Part shown: piece by piece, positions 1 through 11,800 of the stretch
Numbering within the stretch: position 1 is the first letter of the stretch
Layout: each line of letters starts with the position of its first letter
From: Sanderia malayensis
Taxonomy: Eukaryota > Cnidaria > Scyphozoa > Semaeostomeae > Pelagiidae
NCBI GenBank assembly: GCA_013076295.1
Contig: RQOL01000616.1
Span: 5,918,392 to 5,982,391 of the forward strand
DNA: 64,000 nucleotides
Direction of reading: 5' to 3'
Position numbers and translations under genes: made by a program
Notes under the pieces: generated by a model
The model's input: only the letters and a program-made list of their open reading frames with translations
Databases searched by the model: none
What the model was told of the DNA's origin: nothing

Positions 1-3000
1 AATACAGCATCAATATTTCCTTGTTAATATTCTCTACATCCCCATGAATCTCAATTGTCCGTTGATTCATATACATTTCTTTGGTTTCGTTGGCAGCGTT
101 GGTCTGTGCTGCTGGCAAATTCTCCAATTTCTTCACATGCATTTCAAATTCCTTGTAGCTGAACTTCTTTTTCAATAATACTTCCTGAGCAACTGAAAAT
201 TAACATCAATTTTCTTACGATGTTTTTCTTATTGGAATAACGACAACTGGTCTGCAACATCATATAATAAAATAACAATAATAAAAATGAAATAAAGAAA
301 CTGTAAGTCATTACTGTCAAACTCCTTATTTAGGTAAGCACAGTATGGAATGAATAGAAAATAAAATGTAAAGGTCAAGAAGCAGACATGCTTAAAGCAA
401 AACAAAAATTTACCGTCTAAATCTTTAAAAACTATCACAGCATCCGTATCTCTAGTAATGACTTCTTCGATATCACCACCGTTTTGCTCAAAGAACATTT
501 CCAGCTTAAATTCATTAAATTTACCAAAGAAATTGCCAGATACAACAACACTCCTTGACATCTTTTCCTTTTCTTCGGAAGAACAGGAACCTAAGACAGA
601 CACCGTGAGTACTTTTCCCTTCAATTCAATCTTCTCTTTCTTGAGAACCCTGTCGATCACTGTGTAACAAAAGAAGGAACAAACATTACTTGAAAAAAAA
701 TTTGGGGACATTATTGTACCAATAGGAAAGATAAACAACATATTCTTGGGAAACAATGGGGAAAAAACATAAAACATAAATTATTTGCAAAAAACGTTCA
801 TCTTGGACATCATCTCCAATATCCCATAAGAAGTTTATTTCAAACAAATTAATTGCCTGCAACTACAGCCACGCAACTGTACCTGATTCATCCTCGAATT
901 CAATAACGGCAGTGTCATTGACCAGCTTAATGCATTTGATGTCTCCTCCACCAGTTTTTCGTTCATGTTCAAAGAAAAGCTGCACAACATCTTCGTTTAT
1001 CCCTTCAGGCAATCCTTGGACTTTCAGTTGTCTTGGAAAGCTTTGTTGCTGTTCTTCATTATCAACTGCTTCGGAAAGACATAGTATAAAGACACTAAAA
1101 GAGTCACAAACCTTATACTACATTATGAACTTTACCGAAGACCTATTCAACCTTTTTTACAATGAAAGTTTATAAAAACGGACACCACGCAACTCTCTCC
1201 AATGATATAATACCATAGGACAGCTGCAGAAAAACTGCTTCAACAGTAACAAGCAGTGTTAACTAACTGCTCTCTTCTCGGCCCTCTATCTTGACACCTT
1301 ACCTTGAATTTCGCATTGAGACGATTGTACCGCCTCCAGCGCCATGCCATGAAACATTTTTTTGAGATCTTCGTTGTTTGTGATCAACTTTTGCACATAC
1401 GTTTGAACATCAATCTGATATGGTTCGACTTTCAGCGTCGTCTCCCTTACTTTATGGAGTGGATAGTTAAAAACATTCTCTGCAGCTGCAAAGGAGCGTT
1501 CATCTTATAGCTACGAATCTGACATGAATTAATTCATTTGGACCACACTATATACCTGCTGATTAATGTTATTTCAAACCAAATTCTTCAAATGTAAGTC
1601 CCATTAGTGGATACCTACTAACAATAGTATAGTTGGATCTAGAAAGGATTGTAGCCATCACAATCTACTTCTGTACAGTACAATGTATACTTGCATTAAG
1701 AGAGGTTGGCCTATCGTTGTCTATCATACAGGAGATACCACCTTTAAGATATGCTTCTATAAAGATTTCAGTCCCTAGATTTATGTACCTTTTTCTGCTT
1801 GGAAAATGATAACAGATCTTGAATTCTCAATTTGAATACTCTCGATATCCCCACCGCCATGCTTTTCATTTCCAAAGTAAAGCCCCAACATGTATTCATC
1901 GATTTTCTCTGTCAAGCCTGATACGATTATCGCCTTTTTATTGAACGTAGATTCCAGATCAAATGCTTTCACAACTACTTCTTGGCCTTTGAACTTGTGC
2001 TGCTTGTTGGTGAGTACTGAAACAACTGTTGCAAGCAAACAAAAATACTTTCGCAAAAAGAATTCAGTAAACAAAGTATACAAACAGTATACTAAAATTA
2101 TTGAACAGTTTTGAAAAATAACGGCAAGCATCGATTAAACGCCGGGGCGTCTACTTAGCTTTTCAATATCAAGACCGGGCCATTCAGGTAATGTACAAAC
2201 ATTACCATAAGGCGGTTAATCTATGAAGGGGCGGTTAATTAATGAGGTGGTGGTTAATATGCGGAAAGGCGGTGAATCGATACGTATGGCTTAAAATGAG
2301 ATGCAGAATACAGAAGGAAGACTATTATTCAAAGCAATTTTCGAACAATTACCAGAGGAGTCAGTGAACGTCACCAAAAAGGCTCCATTGAAAATCTTCT
2401 TGGCATCTGCAACTTCACAACTTACTCCTACCGCACGCGGACTTTCAAAATACAGCTTCAAAAATTCTTCGTCTACATCTTCAGAAGGATGAAATACCAG
2501 CAGTCCGAGATGGTTTGTGATCAAATCTAATACAAAACAATGCGATACAACATGATGTTACTTAAATCTGAAAACAACTCTTAATATATAAACCGGGAGA
2601 ATGAAGGAAGAACATTGCAAAAAATAAAAGAAACATTACGCAAACGACAAACCTTGAGATGATTCACTTGATGCGCAATCTGATACAGAAAGACTTTGGC
2701 ATCCGGCAGGGTCTGAGATTACATCCGCATCCCTCTCAACCATATCACCAGCGGAATTTGAAGCCTGACCTGAATTATTTTCAGCCGGATAAACCTCGCT
2801 TGGAACTTGACAAGCCTCGCTTGAAACCGAATCAGGATAAATTGAAACAGCACCTCCAACATTTAAATCAAGAGCGTCTTTGGTCTTAATTTCTGATACT
2901 TTGCAGCTGTTTAACAAAACTTGATACGTTCTGTTGTTGAAACTGAAAGCTCTTTGTTGACTCAAGTATTCAACAGCTGCAACAAAATAATTTTAGACTA

Positions 3001-3759
3001 AAATAAATCAAAATTCTACTTTTATTCAATCTTGATGAACCTATGTTTAGACTAAAGCTAACAAAAATGGTGAAAAGTTGAAGACAATGATTGAAACCGA
3101 GGTCTAGTCTGATCGAGGCTCAGCTCATTGCGTCCGGCACCCGGTATCGATTGGCCGTACGGGTCGGACCCATAGAATTGTCGGACCAAGCTAACTGCTG
3201 TGGTCTGCTCACCACCGAACCGATGAGAAAAGAAGCTTTATAGGCCAAGGACATGCGGCATTTTGAACCCAAAAAACCCGAGCAAAATAAACTTAAAATT
3301 CGATATTGATAATGCTATCACCTAAATTGAATAATGCAATAGAAAATGAAGTAAATATAAATGTTCATCTCATGACATCAGATTTTTAAAAAGTGCGATA
3401 ATTCAGAAAAAAAAAAGCAAAATGTCGTTGCTCTTACCTTGAGCACCATGTTGTTCGACAATAACTTCAAATTCATTTCCAGTCAAGAAATTAATCCCAT
3501 GAAAACTCAGGTCATCATTACAATTGTTTTGCTTGTTATACTCGGCATTCAGAGCTTCTTTAATTTCTACTGAAGGTCGATCAATTTTAAGGGCTTCGTT
3601 TTCAGGCCAAATTTTGACACGAAAAGATATCGACGTGCTTTCATCTTGCTTTGCTTCCCGCTCGCAAGACGGGTCGTTCCTGTCATTCTTACTCTCACTC
3701 ACAACAGATTGTGCTGACTTTTGTTTTGCATTTGGTTTTACCTTCTTTTTACGTCCCAT
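1..3759 (-). CDS. PARP10/14-like RRM-repeat protein, 5' portion (multi-exon, cut by left edge)
   Basis: Minus-strand gene beginning MGRKKKVKPNAK at 3759. Exons read from splice consensus: 3438-3759, 2653-2976, 2353-2526, 1789-2016, 1303-1485, 883-1065, 414-659 and 1-192 (continues off the edge). Four exons carry an RRM-like unit with the pattern V.V.GL..(x)n..YF/FFE...GGGDI..(x)n..AVI.F.D, for example LKVQGLPEGINEDVVQLFFE in 883-1065 and GGGDIEEV in 414-659. Spacer exons contain LKGK motifs. This arrangement is known from the N-terminal RNA-binding arrays of PARP10/PARP14 and related macrodomain proteins. The catalytic or macrodomain part would lie outside the window, so ADP-ribosyltransferase activity is not shown. 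The exon 2653-2976 encodes a low-complexity Ser/Asp/Ala-rich linker. Start chosen because the Met opens a strongly basic leader and no upstream coding exon is evident. The domain family is fairly secure; the full protein identity is inference. Confidence 0.6.
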
Positions 3760-4586
3760 TTTAACACCAGACCACTTTGTCGTTAATTTCCAACGTCCTT
3801 CGTGAATATGATGTCGCGGCTGTTTGAAAACATAGTTGAAAACGAAACTCAGATAAGGAGGACTCATTGAAAAAAGACAATGGGGATAACAAGGGGATTT
3901 TCCCTCGAATCACAGGCAAACCAAACAAAATCCAATCCAGAAAAGTGTGAGAAAAAGGGCATATAACCTGATCTAATGAAAAAACAGGCAAACTAAAATT
4001 AATTTCTTAATATAAAAACCTTAAGATATAAATATTGGCCTTCTATGTGATGACTTCTATTATCAAGAAGCAGAACACAAGTTCATATGGCAACCCTTTA
4101 ACATATCACATCCTGGAATTCTGAGAATTTATTTTTGATCACAACAGCAGCAGGGCAAAGGGTAACCACCTTTTTTTATCTTTTTATTTCTTTTCTCATT
4201 GAATGAGGGAGACAGAATTATAATTCTGCGGGAAATACCCTCCCACTTCCAAACCTCAATTCGATTCGGCTTGCAAAGTTTTGTTTTATTATTGTTAGCT
4301 GCTACATTTTGTCCAACTTCAACAATAAATCTTGTCCTTTTCCAGTGATCACAGACTCCTTTGATTTATATTAGGAAAATATTACTGGGTTGGCATATAT
4401 CACTCTCGAAAACCTCTATATTAATTGCTATTACTAATAATTCTCATTATTTACAGACTTCTAAAATAGTATAATTTCTGGCCTACTTTTATCTCCTGAC
4501 AAATCTGTCTGAGTTGACGACAACTTGAATTTGCCCCCAGCCAGTCGAGCCGCGCCGCGAGCCTTCTTTCCACTCTCAACTGCAAA
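3760..4586. promoter_or_regulatory. Head-to-head intergenic region between RRM-repeat gene and glutaredoxin
   Basis: About 830 bases separate two divergently oriented start codons, so both promoters should lie here. I see AT-rich sequence with no supported exon and no clear TATA or initiator signal. The short reading frames in this stretch are not similar to anything I recognise. Confidence 0.4.
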
Positions 4587-5088
4587 ATGGCGTCAAACCA
4601 TTGGATTAACTTTGTAAAAAAGTTAGTAACAACTAACAATGTCGTGGTGTTCTCTAAATCATTTTGACCTTTCGCTTCGAGAACGAAAGACATTTTTCGA
4701 TCGCATGGAGTCAAATCACTCTTCGTTCAAGAGCTTGATCAGCATGAAGACGGCCCAAACATCCAGGTAAACTTGCAGCTCAACTTCACGGCCTAGGCGA
4801 TGCATGCTTAGGCCCAATTAACACCGACTTTAATGGGCTTGTTTATAAGCAAGGTTTTTGCCCAGATAAGTTTCTTTGCCAAGGCACAGGTAATAATATG
4901 ATATAATGCATAATAATTTAATGTTGTCGTTTTTACAGGGTGCTTTAAAATCGCTGACAGGAAAAGCAACTGTTCCACATGTATTCATCGATGGCAAATT
5001 CATTGGTGGTGGGGATGAGACTGCCCTCCTCGATAAGTCTGGAAAATTGCAAGACATTTTAAGTGCTTATACCTCAAATGACCAATAA
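4587..5088 (+). CDS. Glutaredoxin with in-frame TGA at the catalytic cysteine (candidate selenoprotein)
   Basis: Two exons, 4587-4766 and 4939-5088, joined in phase 0 (CAG|gtaaac, ttttacag|GGT), give 109 residues, close to vertebrate glutaredoxin-1 size. Exon 1 starts MASNHWINFVKKL in a good Kozak context (A at -3, G at +4), then VVVFSKSF followed by TGA at 4665-4667 (codon 27). The same frame continues PFASRTKDIF and VQELDQHEDGPNIQ. Exon 2 carries the glutathione-binding TVPHVFIDGKFIGGGDET and stops at TAA. TGA sits exactly where the N-terminal Cys of the CPYC redox motif belongs, and the second Cys is Ala, so the site would be U-P-F-A, monothiol-like. Glutaredoxins reduce protein-glutathione mixed disulfides. 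No convincing SECIS element was found by eye downstream. Alternatives are nonsense mutation, a pseudogene or sequence error, but conservation on both sides of the TGA argues for function. AATAAA occurs at 5322. Confidence 0.75.
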
Positions 5089-5894
5089 ATGGGTTTTGTT
5101 AAAACAGACTGAAATCATCAATTTAACCCTTTATCTAAAAAAGAAATCGAATAACTTTTGTTTTGGCTTTTACTTTTTGCGAACGAAAATACATGGCAAA
5201 TGCTTGCATTTTTGCAAATAAGTGCGTGTGGTAAAAGGACATATATCTACATACAATGTATCAAAATTCAGAAGTATTTGTTATACCAATGTATATATTA
5301 TCTACTACATGCTGATGAAGGAATAAACGCAACCTTGCCTTAGGTAAGATGTGAATTCCTGATTGTTTTGACCAATATTTAATATTGGTAGCCATTTGTA
5401 ATGGAAGAATGAACAGTAATAAAATCAAGAAAAATATGAAGTTTTGCCTCTTGTTACCTTCTGCCCATATCAATATCGTCCTCCAGGATGTACAAAACAA
5501 ATAAATTAACAAAATCGATCATAATAATCATTAAAGGAACATATAATACTGATAACTTAAGGACTTTAAAAATTATAAAAATGAGAAATACTAGAAAATT
5601 TACACAAAAAGTAAAAAAATATGTAATTTCTCATTATGATTAAATACTTTGACTACTGTTACCATTGGATTTTAATGCAAACAGTTGGTTTAAGCCAACT
5701 GATAATGTTAATTTGAGAAAAGCTAAAGCTGTTTTAATGTTTATATTAATATCTTGCTGCAACCCACATTCAGTCGAAGACTAATAAATTTAATAAATTT
5801 AATAAAATACTGGAATGCTGAATTGTTCATAATATCATCTAATTGAATTTATAACCATAACAAAAATGATCAAATCATAATTTATAGCAATTTA
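5089..5894. other. 3' flank of glutaredoxin, region searched for SECIS
   Basis: Putative 3' UTR and intergenic sequence. Poly(A)-like AATAAA lies at 5322-5327. ATGA tetramers occur near 5315, 5409, 5436, 5581 and 5637, but I could not fold any of them into the SECIS quartet plus 9-14 bp helix and AA apical loop. A perfect-looking hairpin at 5581-5633 (atgagaaatac paired with gtaatttctcat) uses normal pairs and is not SECIS-like. No coding exon seen. Confidence 0.35.
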
Positions 5895-8800
5895 TCAAGC
5901 CCGCATGGCACTACCAAAGCAAACCAACGAAAATGGGCCTAATCCCTCCCACCTTGCATGCGGCTGATAAATAAAAACCTGCCTTTCCTTTCATAGTTGG
6001 TAATAATTGATTACACGTTCATCGTAGTAAAGTTATTCATTGATTTTATAATCAAATCATACCTTCTTTAAGCACAACAAATCATCAAATGCCAAAATGA
6101 TGCTTTAGGGGCCGTTCAATAATTACGTCACGCTAAATTTGGGTTTTTAGAACCACCCATCCCCCCTCGTCACGCTCCGTCACGGTTTCATGTGAGATCC
6201 CCTTGCGTGACGCCACTCTAGCCAGAGACAACCCCCCTCTTAAAAAAATGCCAGTACTTATGCAACACATGAAAAATTAGAGTAACGCAAGTTAATAATA
6301 TAGCAAATTAACAAAATGTAAATATCAAGTCAATCGCTTCTTCGGTTTAGATAAAAGTTGATCAATCACTTGTCCAGATTGGATCCATATCATTAAGGGC
6401 GGGGGTTCCACTTTTGGGAACAACTTTTGGAATATCTGACTCGTCGTCAAAATCAATTGAGTGCCATTCAGGCTCTTGAAAGGCCATCGCACACAACAAT
6501 TCATTTTGGCTTTTTCACTGCCGAAAACTGCACGACATTCAAATGTTCAAAGCAAAACGAATCAAGTATTTTCGACATCCAAATTACTGTAATTGGAAAC
6601 TTATGTTTTTGAAACATTTGAATTCCAAACTCGAATGTTCTGAAACATTTGAAATCTAAATCCGAATGTTTTGAACCATCTTCAATAAAGCACTCTTTAC
6701 ATGCCATAAAAACGGAAAACAACGTCTTTATCGACAAATCCAAATAAAACTTTATTTCAAATTTTTTTTCTACCGTGACGCCACGGACTTAAAATAAGTA
6801 CTACCCACCCCCTTGATTTACCGTCACGCTGTGTCACGAAAAACTCGAAGAACCACCCACCCCCCTAGCGTGACGTAATTATTGAACGGCCCCTTAAAAT
6901 TAAAGCACAAGACTCAAGAAGATGTTTTCTTATTTGCCAGTGAACAAACCCAAAAGCACGTATGGTATGTACGTATATACTCCTGCCATTGTGTAATAGA
7001 TTAGTACACCAATGCATGCATACTTAAAGCATTTCATGGATTGCACTTACGATGCTGGTCACTGGTGTCTGGAATAAAAATAAATAAAAATCATATATTT
7101 CAAGCCTTTTTCTTGTACACAATGTTTAAGACTTCAATAAACAAAGACCCATTGCAACATGACCCAATTCCTTCCTCGTACAATTGCCCTACGATGGTCT
7201 TATGATAGTTGATACATGGTGAAAATAGACTGCTACACAACAAAGAATTCTTCTAAGATGATTAATACTGGACTAAAAAAACTTGAATAGACTTCTTATT
7301 GGGCAATTGAATGAAAAACTTACCTTGTACTCCTGGCAAACATGACATGCATACTTTCCTCTTCCTTGCGACTGGATGATACCAAAATATCCATTGTTGC
7401 TGATGGAAAATAAAGAAAATTAATTATCAAGTGTAAAGCTAACTCTCAATATATCGCTGAATTTATGCTAAAAACGGTTGATTTATCCAGGCTGTGAATC
7501 TGCACACAGAAAAATCCCAATAGCATGATTCAAGACAACTCAAATCCATGTACCGTATTTCCTCTAATAAGCGCCTGGACGCTTATTAAATATTTGACAA
7601 AATTGGGTGGGTGCTTTTTAAAGGGGGCGCTTATTTCACACTTTTTGATTTTAGGGTGGGCGCTTATTGGAAGGGGTGGTTAAAAGAGGGTGGGCGCTGA
7701 TTAGAGGAAATACGGTATTTGGTGCCTTGGTGGTTCGAGCTATAGAAGTGGTATACAATCCGATATTGACAAACTCACCTTGTTACACCGCAATACGATA
7801 CTGTGTCTAAATCAATGACACGACGAGAAAGTGCCGTCCTCTGTGAGTCACATAAAGTTAAGCCATCTTTTGTTACCTCAAGGAACCCAATCATCATTGC
7901 TCCACCAGATAGTTGCTTTGTTGAAGAAAAAGAAATAACAACAATAACAAAAATAAACAATAACAACACAGGCTGTTTGGAGGAAAGGGGGGGGGTGAGG
8001 AATATGTGCACAATTTGCGAAAGTCGTCCAAAGTGTCCCGAGACGTTTGCTCACTATTGTAGCTACTACATGGCAGGCACTGTATAGATTTGAGTAAAGT
8101 AAAACCATTACAAAATGAAGCTGAGATCTGTGTGATGTTTCTCAAGACAATGTCTTGAAAAAAGGCTTCTGCTTTGATGGCAATTTGGCAGGTAAGAAAT
8201 GCGAGTCGCCATTCCTACCTCAACTGATTCTTGTACAGTTTCAATGCCAGTGCCTAACTCAACTTGCACACATCCAAAATATTTCACCAAATATTCATTT
8301 GCACCAGGCTGAAGAGTTGGCATCTTCTGATCTTGATTTGTCTGGTAAGAATCGTCCTAAAACGAACAAACAAATGATTATAGAAACTCAAACACATTGG
8401 TATCTCTGACCTTATATCATCTGCACGAGTTTACACAACAAAATGCGTGCAATATACAGTACAGTACAGTATACAGTTGCATAAGGTTTGCATTATTCGC
8501 AAAGTGGACAGAAAAATGCCACTTGTGCTGACCTTCTTTTTCGAATCTCTTTTCTGAAGCTTTTGAAATAGCCCCTGCACGCTGCTTTTCAAAGCACTAC
8601 CCTGAAACAAATAGAACCAAAGATCATTGGTAATGGTGCAATGATAAAAGTACGAGTTCTCATTGATTACGTATCTTTGGTCGTCGTATATGTTCTGAAT
8701 TTCCAAGTGTTCAGTACATCCACCTATGCATGACATCCAATACAACAAGGCTAGACGACGTCATACAATAAGACTCCAATTGGAATCATTGGAACCATTG

Positions 8801-11800
8801 TGATTGGAATCATTGGAATCATTGTGATAGATGATTTGTGAGCATAGTAGAATCATTATGATAGATGATTTGTGAGCGTAGTAGAATCATTGTGATAGAT
8901 GACTTGTGAGCGCAGTAGACAGTATTTACAGTATCTAATAGGCAGGGAGAAAATTCCACCTCAAGAACTTTATTATTATGTAGATGAAATGGCATACCTT
9001 TTCTTTTACTGAAGATCTTGGCTGAAATTGTGGCAAACTAGTCTCAACTTCTTGTGCTTGGCTGGGATTTTCGACTGAACTTTTATGCAGAAACTTTTCA
9101 TATCTCAGCTAAATAAAAAAAACAAGCTTCCAAGCTTCAAAGAAATTTTCAGAGAGGATCTTGCGGACTACAAAACTGTACCCCTCGACCCCCACCCAAA
9201 TAAACTATGAAATTTTCAAGAATATTTTTGAAGGTCTCCAATGTTTCCATCTCACTTCTCAATTGCAAAGTTCAAATTGAAGCACAATAGCAATGCTACT
9301 GAATGATTTGCTAACTCACCTTACAGGCCTCTTCCATCGCTCTTGTCAGTGTTCCAGCATGTGGAATGCAACAGAATACGTGACACACAAATGTCTCCAT
9401 TCCAACTGCGACTATATATCCACACATCCTTCAAACAAGAGCAAAACAGATTGCATGCTTAAAATTGTCCACACCCTTTACAAACCAATTGATAGACGAT
9501 TTGAGATAAAGCATCATATACACTTTCATGCACAATGCCATCCAATATAATGTAATGCAATGCAATGTAATGCAATATAATGCGATGTGATGCAATTTAA
9601 AGCACTGTACTGCAATGTAATGCTATGTAAAGCAATGTAAAGCAAGATAATGCTATAAAACGCAATGCAATGCACTGTAATGCAATATAATACAATACCC
9701 ACTCTACTCGATGGTAAGCAAACTTTGTATTATTATAGTTACCTTTCATCCTTGGCCACTCCAAGAAAAGATATGAACCTGACTCTGTCTTCCATCAAAA
9801 CTTCTTGAGTCTGAAATGTTGTGAGACCTCTTTTAGTGCTGATGTTTATTAGAGGAGGGAAAGGAATAACAGAAACAAAAAGAAAAAGAGAGAAGAGATG
9901 AAACACGATGGAGAAAAAGATAGAATCAATATACAAACTGACTTCACTTACTGAACAATCAATGGTCTTGATTTCTGAAATTGTTATCTCCACGAGAACG
10001 GTTTTCCAATTCGTTGGCTCTCTTACAGTCAATAATTTAGTCACTGCTTTATTCAAAGCATCAATCCCTATCAACAAATAAAAACAAACATGGAGATCTA
10101 TACACCTGATTGTAGTAGCAGTAATTTTGTTAAATGTTATAAGAACCAAAGATTGATCAAATTTCCACGTATTCATATGCATTATACATAACATACTGGA
10201 AGCTATTTCATTAATGATATTTTTAATTTCAGATAATCCAGTGATATACTGATAATTGAGTTGCTTTTATCTCGTCGAGCTAGCCAGATAATCTTAACAA
10301 CACAAAAACTAGCAGCTGTATTCATGCTAGAATATCATACCTGAAGATTTCGTTACTTCTGTCCACCCAATGTACTTTGCAGAAAAACACTTCTTCTGTT
10401 CGAAATAGGGTTTTTCGTTGAATGCAGTGTTGCCTAGAAAAACAAAAACAAGTTGGAAAAATCAAGAAACGAGATCTTACAATGCTTATCAACGTCGACT
10501 CAATCGGTCCTGCAGTCGTAGTGAAGACAAAATCAAAGAGAGGTCGTGTGTTGTAATCAAATCTTTCGTCGGGCGGACAAAAAACATGCTTGAGTCTCCG
10601 TTAAATTACAGCTGAATACATGCAAGGCTCTCCAGCAATTTATGCCAGATTACGAATTCCAATATAGCATGCAAGAATGAAGAACGGCGTTGTGCCAGCG
10701 TCAAAAAATGTGATCACAATGAACCCAGTACATAACACTTACAATAATAACATTAGAATGTAACTATGCCCTAAGGCGTAACAACGTGAAAAGGAAAGTT
10801 TTCGTTACAGGTGGAAAGGACCAGCAAAGATTTCCCAAAAAAAAAATAACAAATAGCTGAGCCTAAGATTATAAACTTGCAACGGTCTATAATATAACAC
10901 TTGTCTGAACTATATAGTTATACTATCACTGCAAAATATGTATAACCTGCGTAAAAACAAACATTTCCTCCTCGTGGTCAGTTGTGCAGATCATATACCT
11001 GTTAAAACTATCTGAACAACATTCTAAAACTGCGTTATTTCACCTTACTAACATTGAGACTGAAGATCCTCATCTTGTTTATCTGCAAAGTCTTCCATGT
11101 CTGATAGAAATCCACGAGAGCACGTACGACAATAGCTCTACGTTAGTCGAAGCTCCCTTTTATTTTCACCAACAACACAAAGGATAAAACTGCTGTGGGT
11201 CTAAACTAGCATTTCTGACCTAAAATGTTTGGATGACTCAACTCGAATCATTAACGGGTGAAAAACCATGGGATAACATGAGATAACACGATTGGATACT
11301 ATGAATTATTAAACAGTTAAATTATAAAGAAACGTCTACGATTATTTCGCACATTGAATCACACGTAGAAAAGTAGAGTTTCTCTGTGATAACGTTTACC
11401 AAATATTAAGGCAGGTAATTTTAGCTTCAAATCAAATGCTGAATTGAAGAATTATTATATGACTGTGTGATTAATTAATTACGTGACGTAATGAGTGTGT
11501 GACTACGTGATTTCCATAGTGATGCATTGATTGATATGCTTGATTTACAGTGATGCAATGTGCTTCAACACAATTGATTGACTGATAGCCTCTTATTAGA
11601 TGATGATGATTGGATATGATTAGATGATTAAATTATTATATGACGAAGTGATTTAATAACTAAACAATCAAATAATGAACTGGGTGAATGATTAGATGAT
11701 TGAGTGATCAGATGATTAAATGATTGGGTGATTTGCCTGAATGCTACCTTTGCATACTACCTATGCTCAACTGGCAAACCAAGACATACAAGTACAAGTA

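Noticed and set aside
4451..4714. Minus-strand frame of 87 codons over the glutaredoxin first exon
   Set aside because: It is antisense to the conserved glutaredoxin segment; no similarity.
5311..5355. ATGA...GA segment considered as SECIS
   Set aside because: The bases following ATGA cannot form the required long helix with those before the GA, and it overlaps the likely poly(A) signal.
5581..5633. Hairpin in the glutaredoxin 3' flank considered as SECIS
   Set aside because: It begins with ATGA, but this pairs by normal Watson-Crick pairs with the 3' arm, and there is no AA apical motif or GA partner.
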